This document shows, in pieces, positions 26,486 to 35,423 of a stretch of 64,000 nucleotides of DNA. Made by a program: the position numbers and the translations under genes. The notes beneath the pieces are model-generated. The model did not search any database. It was given only the letters and a program-made list of their open reading frames with translations, and was not told where the DNA came from. This DNA comes from G965216695 sp965216695 (GTDB lineage: Bacteria; Pseudomonadota; Gammaproteobacteria; Pseudomonadales; Azotimanducaceae): the NCBI GenBank assembly GCA_965216695.1, contig OZ244212.1:248001-312000 (forward strand), read 5' to 3'. How positions within the stretch are numbered: position 1 is the stretch's first letter; each line of letters opens with the position of its first letter.

Positions 26486-26528
26486 CAATCAGCTCCTTCG
26501 CGACCCCACATATCGCGGCAGCCGGCAA

Positions 26529-27440
26529 TTAATCCCCAGAGTTATCCACAGGTTGAAGCCAGTCGCGTGGCGCCAGGAAATCCTCCACAAGACGGGCTTC
26601 CACCGATCCCGGGGCCGGCTGATACTTGTAGTGCCAGGCGGCGAGCGGCGGAAGAGACGCTAGCACCGACTCCACACGCCTGCCGCTCTGCAGGCCGTAG
26701 CGGGTCCCCCGGTCGAGCACCAGGTTGAACTCCGCGTAGCGACCCCGGCGATATAACTGGAAATTGCGCTCACGCTCGCCATACGCGGTGCTGATCCGAC
26801 GCGTCAGTATCGGCAGGTAAGCAGGGAGAAATGCATCGCCAATCCGGCGTACGAGCTCGAACGATTCCTCAAACCCGCCGTGGGTCCAGTCGTCGAAAAA
26901 GATACCGCCTATGCCGCGAGGTTCGTTACGGTGCGACAGAAAGAAATACTCATCGCACGCCTCCTTCATAGCCGGGTAATGGCCGCCCGCGGCGTCGGCA
27001 GCGACGCGATGCCAATGCACCGCATCCTCCTCGAACCCGTAGTACGGGGTTAGATCAAACCCGCCGCCGAAGTACCAGATGGGCACTTCCGTCTGAACAA
27101 TGAAAAAACGAAGATTCATGTGCGTGGTAGGTGCGTACGGGTTGCGGGGGTGGACAATCAACGAGATCGCGGTTGCCTGGAACGGCTGTCCTGCGGCACC
27201 CGGGTTTCGTTCGGTGGCGGCCGGGGGCAGACTCGCCCCAGAGCTGTGCGTGAACTGCACGGCGGCTTTCTCAATGTGTTCGCCATCCGCCAGTACCCTG
27301 GGTTGCGCGAACGTGTCGTCCGGACCCGGAATACGTTCGGACGAGAAATCCGCGGTGCCATCTGCCTGCGCCAGCGCGTCGCAGATCGTCGCTTGAAGCT
27401 CAAGAAAGTAGTCGCGAACGCGCGAGACGTCTGGCTGCAT
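26529..27440 (-). CDS. hemF: Oxygen-dependent coproporphyrinogen III oxidase
   Basis: Converts coproporphyrinogen III to protoporphyrinogen IX using O2, in haem synthesis. The 303-residue protein is full length and carries the family blocks ISLIVHPRNPYAPTTHMNLRFF, FGGGFDLTPYYGFEEDAVHWH, GGIFFDDW, NFQLYRRGRYAEFNLVLDRGTRYGLQSGRRVESVLASLPP and the tyrosine-rich tail WHYKY. An obligate oxygen-using enzyme indicates an aerobic lifestyle. Its 3' end contains a DnaA-box match. It is a single gene; the PEP-CTERM gene upstream is separated by a terminator. Confidence 0.97.
   Translation of the reverse strand: MQPDVSRVRDYFLELQATICDALAQADGTADFSSERIPGPDDTFAQPRVLADGEHIEKAAVQFTHSSGASLPPAATERNPGAAGQPFQATAISLIVHPRNPYAPTTHMNLRFFIVQTEVPIWYFGGGFDLTPYYGFEEDAVHWHRVAADAAGGHYPAMKEACDEYFFLSHRNEPRGIGGIFFDDWTHGGFEESFELVRRIGDAFLPAYLPILTRRISTAYGERERNFQLYRRGRYAEFNLVLDRGTRYGLQSGRRVESVLASLPPLAAWHYKYQPAPGSVEARLVEDFLAPRDWLQPVDNSGD
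26542..26550 (+). promoter_or_regulatory. DnaA box match TTATCCACA
   Basis: Exact match to the strongest DnaA box form. It overlaps the last codons of hemF, where it encodes VDN on the opposite strand. Confidence 0.5.
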
Positions 27441-27536
27441 GCCGTGTTCACCCCGGGGCTCAATAAACGCGTCACTCTATGATGCGCCGTAGTACGATGC
27501 CAATCGTGGAAACCACGCGCAGCCTGCCTCCAACGC

Positions 27537-27562
27537 AAAAAACCCGCCAGTCGGCGGGTTTT
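27537..27562 (-). terminator. Rho-independent terminator after the PEP-CTERM gene
   Basis: A perfect 10-bp stem (aaaacccgcc / ggcgggtttt) with a 4-base loop. Read on the minus strand it is followed by a T-run of six, so it ends transcription of the PEP-CTERM gene before hemF. Confidence 0.85.
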
Positions 27563-27586
27563 GAGCGAGTTCGCGAGGTTGCCGGA

Positions 27587-28099
27587 TCAGCTACGCTGCT
27601 GTGCGAAGGACCGACGCCGCAGCAGTGCAACGCCTGCCAGGCCTGCGCCGAGCAGCACAAACGCACCCGGTTCCGGAACGTTCTGGCCTGCGGCCGAGAA
27701 GCTCTGGAGCATGCCGCCGTTGGTAGAGACCTGCAGCGCGTAAGGCGTGTCGTCAAAATCCGGGTGGCTGAGCGTACCGTGACCATAGAGGTCATAGAAG
27801 CTGCCGCCGTTGTGAACGACAGAAAGCGATTCCAGCACGTAGGTAAAGTTTTTCGCGACCCACAGCACCAGCGGGCCCGTAAACGGCGTATTGATGTCCG
27901 CCATATCGATTTCGGTGTCGGGCGTAATCCCTCCGGCCGCGAGATCGCCGGTAGCAAGAATCACGTCGGAACCGGTCCAGGAGAAGGTCCCATCGACCTC
28001 ATCCCACAGGCCAGCCCAGGCGATATCGCCTTCAATCGGGTCGGCGTAGGCCGGAACGGCCAGCAAGGCGGTCAGCACCACCGCAAAAAGCATCTTCAT
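27587..28099 (-). CDS. PEP-CTERM sorting-domain protein
   Basis: Secreted protein of 170 residues. ATG 28099 has a good GAGGAG site upstream and starts a clean signal peptide (MLFAVVLTALLAVPAYADP). The central part is beta-rich with no recognised domain. The C terminus has the exosortase sorting signal: VPEPGAFVLLGAG, a hydrophobic stretch and RRR. PEP-CTERM proteins are processed by exosortase (XrtA or relatives) and are linked to exopolysaccharide and biofilm. No exosortase is in the window. A transcription terminator follows the gene. Confidence 0.9.
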   Translation of the reverse strand: MKMLFAVVLTALLAVPAYADPIEGDIAWAGLWDEVDGTFSWTGSDVILATGDLAAGGITPDTEIDMADINTPFTGPLVLWVAKNFTYVLESLSVVHNGGSFYDLYGHGTLSHPDFDDTPYALQVSTNGGMLQSFSAAGQNVPEPGAFVLLGAGLAGVALLRRRSFAQQRS

Positions 28100-28340
28100 G
28101 AACGACTCCTCTTTAAATTGGGTTCTAAAGACATTCATCGAGTGCCATTAGACGGGAGCCAGACGAAGGATGTTAGGCGCGGCGTGTATGCGTTCGTGAA
28201 GCAAGCGTTACATTCGACTACAGGCCTTTCACGAATCCGGGGACGTACTCACATCCAGCGCGAAAACGCGGGCCGATCCGAAATTCAAGGCAGGTTATTT
28301 GCCAGGATTCAGGTACATAGCACGTTCAGCGCGCACTCTC

Positions 28341-29681
28341 TTATGTGCGAACCGGTTCGCCCGTCGGCGCACCCGCGCCGGCGATGCCGCGCGCCACGCT
28401 GTCCAGATCGTCGCGTAGCCAGCGCGCGGCCAGGAGATAGGCGAGGGCAGAAACGACATTGAACATGAGGCTGATCACGAGCGCCCAGCGCAGTGATTCG
28501 TCTCCCAGGTCCGTCGTCGCGGCCAGAATGTCCGACGCAATACCGGTGAATTGGGGCCCGAGGCCCAGACCGATAATGTTCAGGACGAATAGAAGAATGC
28601 TGGACGCCACTGCGCGCATCCGAACCTCCGCCATCGCCTGGGTCATCGCGAACGTGGGGCCAAGGTAGTACGCACCGAAGAAAAATGGGATGGCCAGTAC
28701 CCACAGCGCAAGCGTCACATCAGACGACAGATACGCGTACGCAGAGAAGGGGACCGAAATGAGCGTTGCCAGACCCGGAAGCCACATGTACCAGCGCTTG
28801 TCGCGGGCGCCCAGCCGGTCACCGAGTATCCCGCCAAGCAGCGTACCGGCAATGGAAGCAAACCCAAGGTAGAAGAGCGCAAGCCCCATCTCGCCAGGAG
28901 TCAATCCATGCGAGCGCCCAAACATGGCAGGAATCCAGTAGCCGACCCCGTAGCCGACAAACGCATGCAGCGCCCCCGCCAGAGACAGCACGCGAAAACT
29001 TTTCAAACGCCACAGATGCCGGAACACGTCCATCACCGGCGGTGCCTCCGCACTGGCCGACAGGCCGTCCGCATGGCCGCGGGGCGGTTCCTTGAGCGTG
29101 AGCCGCACGAACACCGCGAGAACGATTCCGGGAATACCTACCAGTAAAAATGCTGTGCGCCAGTGGAAATTGTCGTTGATGTAACCCCCACCCAGGTTAC
29201 CCAGCATGGTGCCGATCGGAATACCCAGCGCATAGATCGCAAGCGCCGTCGCCCGCTGATGGGCTGGAAACATGTCGGATATCATCGAGTGCGATGGGGG
29301 ACTGCCGCCGGCTTCGCCCACGGCCACACCGATTCGCGCTAAGAGCAGCTGGACGAAATTCTGCGCCATACCGCACAGCGCCGTCGCGCCGCTCCACAGC
29401 GCAAGACACACCGCGAGAATGTTGCGTCGCGACCCGCGGTCTGCGAGCCGGGCAATGGGTATACCGAGAAACGTGTAAAACGTCGCGAAGGCAATACCGC
29501 CCAAAAAACCCATCAACGTGTCAGATACGCCGAGGTCCTGGCGGATCGGTTCTACGAGGATGCCCAGAATGGACCGGTCGATGAAATTGAAGATATAGAC
29601 CACCACCAACACCCCCAGTGCAAACCACCGATAGGCGGGGCGCGAGAGGTAGGGATTTGGGGTTTCTGATGGGTCAGGCAC
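28341..29681 (-). CDS. MFS transporter (spinster-like)
   Basis: Membrane protein of 446 residues with twelve hydrophobic segments. The MFS loop motif ARLADRGSRRNIL sits between helices 2 and 3, and GVAVGEAGGSPPSHSMISDMFP resembles the spinster/hexuronate-like branch often found beside aromatic or steroid catabolism genes. The substrate cannot be read. GTG 29681 is the start. It diverges from the acyl-CoA dehydrogenase gene and may be co-regulated with it. Confidence 0.9.
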   Translation of the reverse strand: MPDPSETPNPYLSRPAYRWFALGVLVVVYIFNFIDRSILGILVEPIRQDLGVSDTLMGFLGGIAFATFYTFLGIPIARLADRGSRRNILAVCLALWSGATALCGMAQNFVQLLLARIGVAVGEAGGSPPSHSMISDMFPAHQRATALAIYALGIPIGTMLGNLGGGYINDNFHWRTAFLLVGIPGIVLAVFVRLTLKEPPRGHADGLSASAEAPPVMDVFRHLWRLKSFRVLSLAGALHAFVGYGVGYWIPAMFGRSHGLTPGEMGLALFYLGFASIAGTLLGGILGDRLGARDKRWYMWLPGLATLISVPFSAYAYLSSDVTLALWVLAIPFFFGAYYLGPTFAMTQAMAEVRMRAVASSILLFVLNIIGLGLGPQFTGIASDILAATTDLGDESLRWALVISLMFNVVSALAYLLAARWLRDDLDSVARGIAGAGAPTGEPVRT

Positions 29682-29802
29682 GCCCGGGGTCCGGCGACCA
29701 GCGCGGGTTGGCGACAGGCGGGATCGGGTTGGAATCGTTCTTCACTTTCACCGCTACATGATAGAATCGCCGCCACATTGTAGCGGGCTCCGCAGGTGCG
29801 TT

Positions 29803-31017
29803 TTGGACTTTTCATTCTCTGAAGAAGATCGACAGTTTCAGCAGGAAGTGCGTACCTGGCTGCAGGAGGCGTGGCCCGAAGAGGTGCGTGCACGCAAGGC
29901 TCGATCGGCCCTCGGGCGGCTCACCAAAGAGGACCACGTCCGATGGCAGAAAAACCTGGCCGCCAAGGGCTGGGCCGCCACGAACTGGCCGGCCGAATAT
30001 GGCGGGGCAGGCTTCACACCCACGCAGAATTACCTGTTCGATCTGGAATGCGCCCGGGTCGGTGCACCAAATGTCATTCCATTCGGGATTACGATGGTCG
30101 CGCCCGTCATCATGAAGTTCGGCACAGCGGAGCAGAAGGAACGGTTTCTGCCGGACATATTGAACTCCGATGTGTGGTGGTGTCAGGGATACTCCGAACC
30201 CGGCGCTGGCTCTGATCTAGCGAGTTTGAGAACGCGCGCCGACGACAAAGGCGACCACTACCTGGTTAACGGCGTGAAAACCTGGACGACGATGGCACAG
30301 CACGCCGACTGGATTTTCTGCCTCGTCCGAACCAGCAACGAAGACCGCAAGCAACTTGGCATCAGCTTTCTGCTGATTGACATGTCGACACCCGGAATCA
30401 CCGTCAATCCCATCATCACGCTCGACCAGCCCGCCGAAGGCCACCAGGAAATCAACACCGTGTACTTCGAAGACGTCGTCGTGCCGAAGGAGAACCTGGT
30501 TGGAGAGGAGGGTAAGGGCTGGACCTGCGCCAAGTATCTGCTGGAATTCGAGCGCGGCAACGCGTATTCGCCAACGCTGAAACGGTCCCTGGAACGCATT
30601 CAAACGATTGCCGCCAGCGAGTCCGATGGTTTCGGCGGCACAATGGCCGACGACCCGGCATTTCGGGCGCGTCTGCAGGAGGTGGAAGTTGAGATTCTGG
30701 CGCTGGAGTTCACCGAACTGCGCGTGCTCGGCTCGCTGGCCGCCGGCCAGAACGTGGGCCCGGAATCGTCCATGCTGAAGACGCGAGGAACCGAACTGCA
30801 ACAGGCCATGACCGAACTGGCCTTGGACGCGGTTGGCTGGTACGCGATCCCAGCAGACCGCTCCACTCCCGTACCCGGAGACAATTTTCAGCCGGTGGGG
30901 CCCGCGTATGCGAACGGCGTCTCACAACACTATTTCAACACCCGTAAAGTGAGCATTTACGCTGGGTCGAACGAAATCCAGCGCAATATCATGGCGAAAC
31001 TGGTACTCGGCCTATGA
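29803..31017 (+). CDS. Acyl-CoA dehydrogenase
   Basis: FAD-dependent dehydrogenase of 404 residues. The N-terminal MDFSFSEEDRQFQQEVRTWL begins at TTG 29803; an ATG at 29758 would add 15 non-homologous residues. Family signatures are GYSEPGAGSDLASLRTRA and the C-terminal FNTRKVSIYAGSNEIQRNIMAKLVLGL. The general-base Glu cannot be placed with confidence. Members of this long-chain or cyclic-acid subgroup are frequent in sterol and terpenoid catabolism. It diverges from the MFS gene; the Wzz gene follows after 95 bp. Confidence 0.9.
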   Translation: MDFSFSEEDRQFQQEVRTWLQEAWPEEVRARKARSALGRLTKEDHVRWQKNLAAKGWAATNWPAEYGGAGFTPTQNYLFDLECARVGAPNVIPFGITMVAPVIMKFGTAEQKERFLPDILNSDVWWCQGYSEPGAGSDLASLRTRADDKGDHYLVNGVKTWTTMAQHADWIFCLVRTSNEDRKQLGISFLLIDMSTPGITVNPIITLDQPAEGHQEINTVYFEDVVVPKENLVGEEGKGWTCAKYLLEFERGNAYSPTLKRSLERIQTIAASESDGFGGTMADDPAFRARLQEVEVEILALEFTELRVLGSLAAGQNVGPESSMLKTRGTELQQAMTELALDAVGWYAIPADRSTPVPGDNFQPVGPAYANGVSQHYFNTRKVSIYAGSNEIQRNIMAKLVLGL

Positions 31018-31112
31018 TGGCTCGGCGTGCGTGCGCTGCGGCGCAAACGCATGCCGACCGAGCACCGCGGGAATCATCGGCCAGGCACGGCCCTATAAGG
31101 ACATAGCGACCC

Positions 31113-32660
31113 ATGCACGATCCCATCAAAGAATTGCTCCGACACGTACAGGGGCTCTGGCGCTACCGCTGGCCCGGTGTTATCGCCGGTACGCTGGCCT
31201 GCGTGCTGGGCTGGATCGCGATTATGTTCATTCCCGACACCTACGAAGGCAAAGCACGGTTCTATGTCGATTCGGGTACGCGCCTGAAGGAAGTGGTAAC
31301 CAACCTCGGTCTCGAGCCGGAAGTAAGTTCGCTGATCTACATGGTTCGCCAGGCCGTGCTGTCCCGACCACAGCTCGAAAAGGTTGCCCGCGAGCACGAT
31401 ATGGACCACGGCGCGCGCAACGACGAGGACTTCGAACGCATTCTGGTTCGACTGCGTGAAAGCCTGAGCATAGAGCAGGGCAGGGGCAACGAGGGCCAGA
31501 ACCTGTTCGATATCAGCTACGAGGGACCCAATCCGGAGATCGCGAAATCCGTGGTTGCATCCCTGCTGTCCAGCTTCGTGGAGGACGTGCTCAGTAAGAA
31601 GCGTGAGGACACGCACCGAGCGAAAGACTTTCTGAGCGACCAGCTCGACTACTACCGCACGCTGCTATCGGACACCGAGCGCAAACTGGAGCAGTTCAAG
31701 CGTGAGAACCCCGGGTTTGTTGTTGACGACCGTGGATCGTTTTTCGACCGCCTGGAACGGTCTCGCGAGAACGTGGAAACGTTCACGCGGGAACTGCAGG
31801 TGGAAGAACAGAAAGCCGCAGAGATTCGTCGGCAGTTGAACAACATTGTGCCGTTTGCGATTACCGAGGATGGCGGTGCCTCCTACCTGCCGGAAACGTC
31901 GCGGCGTATGACCCTGATTCAGCAGCGCGACGAGCTTCTTCTGCAATACACGCCGGAACATCCCGACGTAAAAGCGCTGAACGAACAGATAGCGCGTGTG
32001 GAACGCCTTGAGCAGCGTGCGTTGAATGACCTGCGGGACAATCCCGACGGCGCGGCCACCGCAACCAACCCCGTGTACATCGAAGTGCAGATTGCGCTCA
32101 GTGAAGCCAACGTGGCGGTTCAGGAAAAGCGCGCAATGCTGCGTGATGCGATCGCGCGGCGCGAGCGCCTCGAATCGTTCGTCGACACCGCACCGGCGCT
32201 TGAGCGCCAGTTCACCCAGCTAACCCGCGACTACCGCGAGTACCAACAGTTCTACGACGAGGTGCTGCAGCAGTCCGAGCGCGAGCGCATCGCGCGGATC
32301 GGCGAAGCCCAGGACCTGGTGATGTTCAACATCATCGATCCGCCGGTCTCGACGCAGATTCCGATTGCCCCGAAACGAGGACTTCTATGCTTCCTGAGCA
32401 TTCTGCTCGGCCTCGGCGTCGCCGCTTCGATCATGGTGGTGCTCAACTTCCTCAATCGCGCAGTGCACGACATCTACGACATCGTCGCGATCAGCGATCT
32501 GCCGGTCCTCGGCTCCGTGAGCACGCACGATGCGGTCACGCCGATACACCAGCGACTGACGCCGATAGCGGTGTACGGGCTGGCGTTCCTTGGTATCTCG
32601 GCGTTTGTGCTGCTGTTCTCGAGCGAACTGTCCTACGCGATCCGAGCGATCGTCAGCTGA
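31113..32660 (+). CDS. Wzz-type polysaccharide chain-length determinant (PEP-CTERM-locus type)
   Basis: Inner-membrane protein of 515 residues. Transmembrane helices lie near residues 21-41 and 433-455, with a third at the C terminus (LTPIAVYGLAFLGISAFVLLFSSEL). Between them is a long periplasmic coiled-coil region (about 170-400) rich in E, R and Q. The YEGKARFYVDSGTRLKEVVTNLGLE opening and the PKRGLLCFLSILLGLGVA second helix match the Wzz subfamily found in exosortase/PEP-CTERM exopolysaccharide loci. It controls glycan chain length with a polymerase. No tyrosine kinase domain or BY-kinase partner is adjacent. It stands about 20 kb from the glycan genes at 51-64 kb. Confidence 0.87.
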   Translation: MHDPIKELLRHVQGLWRYRWPGVIAGTLACVLGWIAIMFIPDTYEGKARFYVDSGTRLKEVVTNLGLEPEVSSLIYMVRQAVLSRPQLEKVAREHDMDHGARNDEDFERILVRLRESLSIEQGRGNEGQNLFDISYEGPNPEIAKSVVASLLSSFVEDVLSKKREDTHRAKDFLSDQLDYYRTLLSDTERKLEQFKRENPGFVVDDRGSFFDRLERSRENVETFTRELQVEEQKAAEIRRQLNNIVPFAITEDGGASYLPETSRRMTLIQQRDELLLQYTPEHPDVKALNEQIARVERLEQRALNDLRDNPDGAATATNPVYIEVQIALSEANVAVQEKRAMLRDAIARRERLESFVDTAPALERQFTQLTRDYREYQQFYDEVLQQSERERIARIGEAQDLVMFNIIDPPVSTQIPIAPKRGLLCFLSILLGLGVAASIMVVLNFLNRAVHDIYDIVAISDLPVLGSVSTHDAVTPIHQRLTPIAVYGLAFLGISAFVLLFSSELSYAIRAIVS

Positions 32661-32844
32661 TATTCCGTAGAACGGGGCGCCGCACGGCGACCCCGGCAGC
32701 CCGAGGCTGCTCGATGGTCCGATCGTCCAGCAATAAAGCTTTCGCCTCCATTTTCTTTCCATTATGATCCTGCCGGCAGCTAGCTTGCGGGCGCGCGTGC
32801 GCCGCAGTTGAGCCGGTCAAGGTTTTTCACATTGGGAGAGGTTA

Positions 32845-35322
32845 ATGGCAGCACACAGACTCGTGTTGGGACTCACGTTACTCTCGTTTGCGGTGGTGGG
32901 GCTGGTCCCCGCGGCAACCGTGCACGCAGAGGATCGCCAATACGTCATCGAAGAAATCATCGTAACGGCGCGAAAGCGTGAGGAAACCGCACAGAGTGTG
33001 CCAATTCCTATCACGGCACTTTCCGAGGAACTCACAAAGTCCACGATCCGGGACATGACCGATCTGAACGGGTTCGCACCAAACGTGACGATTGGCCGCG
33101 ATAGCTCTCGATCGGGCGCCGCCAGCGTCACGATTCGAGGCATCAGCCCGACGCGTACCGACGACAACTCGTTCGACTCGCCGATCGGCATCATGATCGA
33201 CGGCATCTACCTCGGCTCTCTGGCCGGCCAGATCCTCGAGAACTTCGACCTGGAACGGGTAGAGGTATTGCGCGGTCCGCAGGGCACGCTGTTCGGTAAG
33301 AACACGGTCGGCGGCGTGGTGCACGTGATTCGATCACGCCCGACCGGAGAGCCCGGCGCCAAGATCAAGGCAACCATCGGCAAGTGGGACCGGCGCGAAT
33401 TCCGCGGTGTCTTCAACCTGCCGGTTGTCGATGAAACGCTCGCGGCGAAACTCTTCTTCACGAGCATTCAGGATGACGGCTTTATGAAGCACGTCGACGG
33501 CGGTCGGATGCCTGAGAAGGACTACCAGAATTACGGCGTTACGTTCCTGTGGAATCCCACGGACAACTTCGAAGCGCTGTTCACCGCCGAGCGATTCGTA
33601 GACGACAGCCAGGGAGCGGCGTTCCTCACCAACTTCAATCTGGCACCCGGCGTCTCGCCTGCACCCTCCGACCCGCGTCAGCAGGATCTGTCGGGCGGCT
33701 TCCTGGCGTGCACGCTATTCAACAGCGGAGCGGTACCCACGTTTAACTCCGGCGTACCGTGCCGCACGGACTTGAGCAAGCCGTCAACTACCTCCCTCGA
33801 TACGCGTAACCCCTACGAGTTGGACACCGAAGCCTATACGCTGACGATGTCCTGGGATCTGAACGACAACTGGCGGCTGGTTTCCACCACCGGTTTCCGT
33901 GAGCAGGTTGAGGATCGCAAGTACGACTTCGACGGCACCGAAGCCGACCACATTACGATCGACCGTAAGAACGACTACGAGCAGTTCAGCGAAGAACTGC
34001 GCATAGAGGGTACCTGGGACAATCTTTCGATCGTTGCGGGCGCCTACTACTGGGACAGCGAGTTCACGCAGGACTGGGTAACCGGCGGCGAGTTCTGGAA
34101 GTTTGTAGGTACGTTGAGCGGATACGACCTGTCCGACAACACCTGGATTCTGGGCGGCGCTCTGGTGCCACCGGCCGGCGGCGTACGCGACGCGTTCGAC
34201 ATGGGCTTGAGTCCTCTGGAAGGCTGCTTTGCATTGATGTTCGGCAATGTACGCTGTGACACTCGAACCCCGCTTACAGGTATGGGTCCGGGTCTGATCC
34301 AGGAACTGTTCGAAACACAGAAAACAGAATCCACGGCACTGTTCTTCCAGGCCGACTGGACGTTTGCGGAAAACTGGACGTTAACCGCAGGACTGCGCTG
34401 GACCGAAGAGAAGAAGGACTTCGTTGCCGGCCAGGCCTACCTGGGACCCAAAGCCTTGTCGTTTGATCGCAACTTCCCGGACTTTGTCGACCTCGACAAC
34501 AAGTGGGACGAGATTTCTCCGAAGGTCGGATTGTCGTATCAAATGACCGACGACGTGCTCGTTTACGCTTCTTACACGGAAGGCTTCCATTCCGGCGGCT
34601 TCTTCGGCGTAAACCAGAACATCGCCGACTTCCTGCGTAACCAGTACGACCCGGAGTTTTCGAAGAACTACGAGGTGGGCGTTAAAAGCCAGTTGATGGA
34701 CAACCGTCTGCAGTTGAACGCTTCCTACTTCTTCAACGACTTCGAAGACAAGCAGGAAGAGTCCGTACAGTTCGACGGTTCAACCAACACGGTGGCAACG
34801 GTGTTCAGCAACGCCGCTGCAGTAACCTACCAGGGCATCGAAGTGGAAGCGCAATTTGTCGTGAACCAGTACGCCAAGCTGTTCGCCACGTTCGGCTGGC
34901 TGGATGCGGAATACGACGAATTCGAAACCGACATCAACCCCAACGATGATGCGTTGGCGGGGCCGTCGATCGTCGACGCAACCTTCCTTACGCCACGTAA
35001 TGCCCCTGAATTCACGTACGGTCTCGGCGGTACGCTGAACTTCGTGGTGGGACAGGGCGAGATAGAGGTTTTCGGCAAGTACTCGTATGTAGACGAGTTC
35101 GAAAGTGACCTGCTGAACCTCGACGTAGGCCGCGTGAGCGACATCGAAGACCTGAGCGCATCAATTGCGTACGTTCAGGACAATTGGCGCATCACGCTGT
35201 TCGGGCGCAACCTGACGGACGAGCAGAGTGAAACGCCGGCGATCATTGCGCCGCTCTTCGCATCGGGCACGCTGACGCCTGGCACGAGCTGGGGTGTGGA
35301 TTTCACGATCAACTTCGAGTGA
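32845..35322 (+). CDS. TonB-dependent outer-membrane receptor
   Basis: Receptor of 825 residues with a signal peptide (LVLGLTLLSFAVVGLVPAATVHAE), TonB box EEIIVTARKREE and a plug domain with VEVLRGPQGTLFGKNTVGGVV. A 22-strand-type barrel ends in an aromatic-rich terminal strand (WGVDFTINFE). It belongs to the large group annotated in marine oligotrophs for steroid, terpenoid or siderophore uptake; the ligand is unknown. A strong ribosome site (GGGAGAGG) precedes ATG 32845, and the gene ends in a clear terminator, so it is monocistronic. The neighbouring amidohydrolase, acyl-CoA dehydrogenase and MFS genes suggest catabolic import; the downstream PKS-NRPS leaves siderophore uptake possible. 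Confidence 0.92.
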   Translation: MAAHRLVLGLTLLSFAVVGLVPAATVHAEDRQYVIEEIIVTARKREETAQSVPIPITALSEELTKSTIRDMTDLNGFAPNVTIGRDSSRSGAASVTIRGISPTRTDDNSFDSPIGIMIDGIYLGSLAGQILENFDLERVEVLRGPQGTLFGKNTVGGVVHVIRSRPTGEPGAKIKATIGKWDRREFRGVFNLPVVDETLAAKLFFTSIQDDGFMKHVDGGRMPEKDYQNYGVTFLWNPTDNFEALFTAERFVDDSQGAAFLTNFNLAPGVSPAPSDPRQQDLSGGFLACTLFNSGAVPTFNSGVPCRTDLSKPSTTSLDTRNPYELDTEAYTLTMSWDLNDNWRLVSTTGFREQVEDRKYDFDGTEADHITIDRKNDYEQFSEELRIEGTWDNLSIVAGAYYWDSEFTQDWVTGGEFWKFVGTLSGYDLSDNTWILGGALVPPAGGVRDAFDMGLSPLEGCFALMFGNVRCDTRTPLTGMGPGLIQELFETQKTESTALFFQADWTFAENWTLTAGLRWTEEKKDFVAGQAYLGPKALSFDRNFPDFVDLDNKWDEISPKVGLSYQMTDDVLVYASYTEGFHSGGFFGVNQNIADFLRNQYDPEFSKNYEVGVKSQLMDNRLQLNASYFFNDFEDKQEESVQFDGSTNTVATVFSNAAAVTYQGIEVEAQFVVNQYAKLFATFGWLDAEYDEFETDINPNDDALAGPSIVDATFLTPRNAPEFTYGLGGTLNFVVGQGEIEVFGKYSYVDEFESDLLNLDVGRVSDIEDLSASIAYVQDNWRITLFGRNLTDEQSETPAIIAPLFASGTLTPGTSWGVDFTINFE

Positions 35323-35372
35323 TCCGGCAATCCTGAACGCGCGTAGCTAACGGCACGCGCGTGATAGAGATC

Positions 35373-35403
35373 GAAGGCCCGCCTTGGCGGGCCTTCTTTT
35401 TTT
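35373..35403 (+). terminator. Rho-independent terminator after the TonB receptor
   Basis: A perfect 11-bp GC-rich stem (gaaggcccgcc / ggcgggccttc) with a minimal loop is followed by seven T residues on the plus strand. It sits 50 bp after the receptor stop and is a textbook terminator for that gene. Read on the minus strand there is no T-run. Confidence 0.93.
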
Positions 35404-35423
35404 AGGCACCTACGCGCGAAACG

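Larger units (their letters stand above)
26325..26528. other. AT-rich intergenic region with DnaA-box matches
   Basis: This gap between the BON gene and hemF holds no gene. It contains TTATCCCCG (7 of 9 to the DnaA box) at 26346, an exact TTATNCACA match at 26379, the palindrome CACATGTG at 26394-26401, an AT-rich tract at about 26405-26473 and the 12-bp palindrome at 26474. A further exact box lies just inside the 3' end of hemF at 26542. It could be a DnaA-binding or regulatory locus. Confidence 0.5.

Noticed and set aside
27472..27957. Second minus-strand frame of 161 codons overlapping the PEP-CTERM gene
   Set aside because: It runs through the terminator hairpin and lacks a signal peptide; the PEP-CTERM frame is well supported.
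32690..32720. Small hairpin ggcagcc-cga-ggctgc after the Wzz gene
   Set aside because: Six-base-pair stem without a following T-run; not enough for a terminator.
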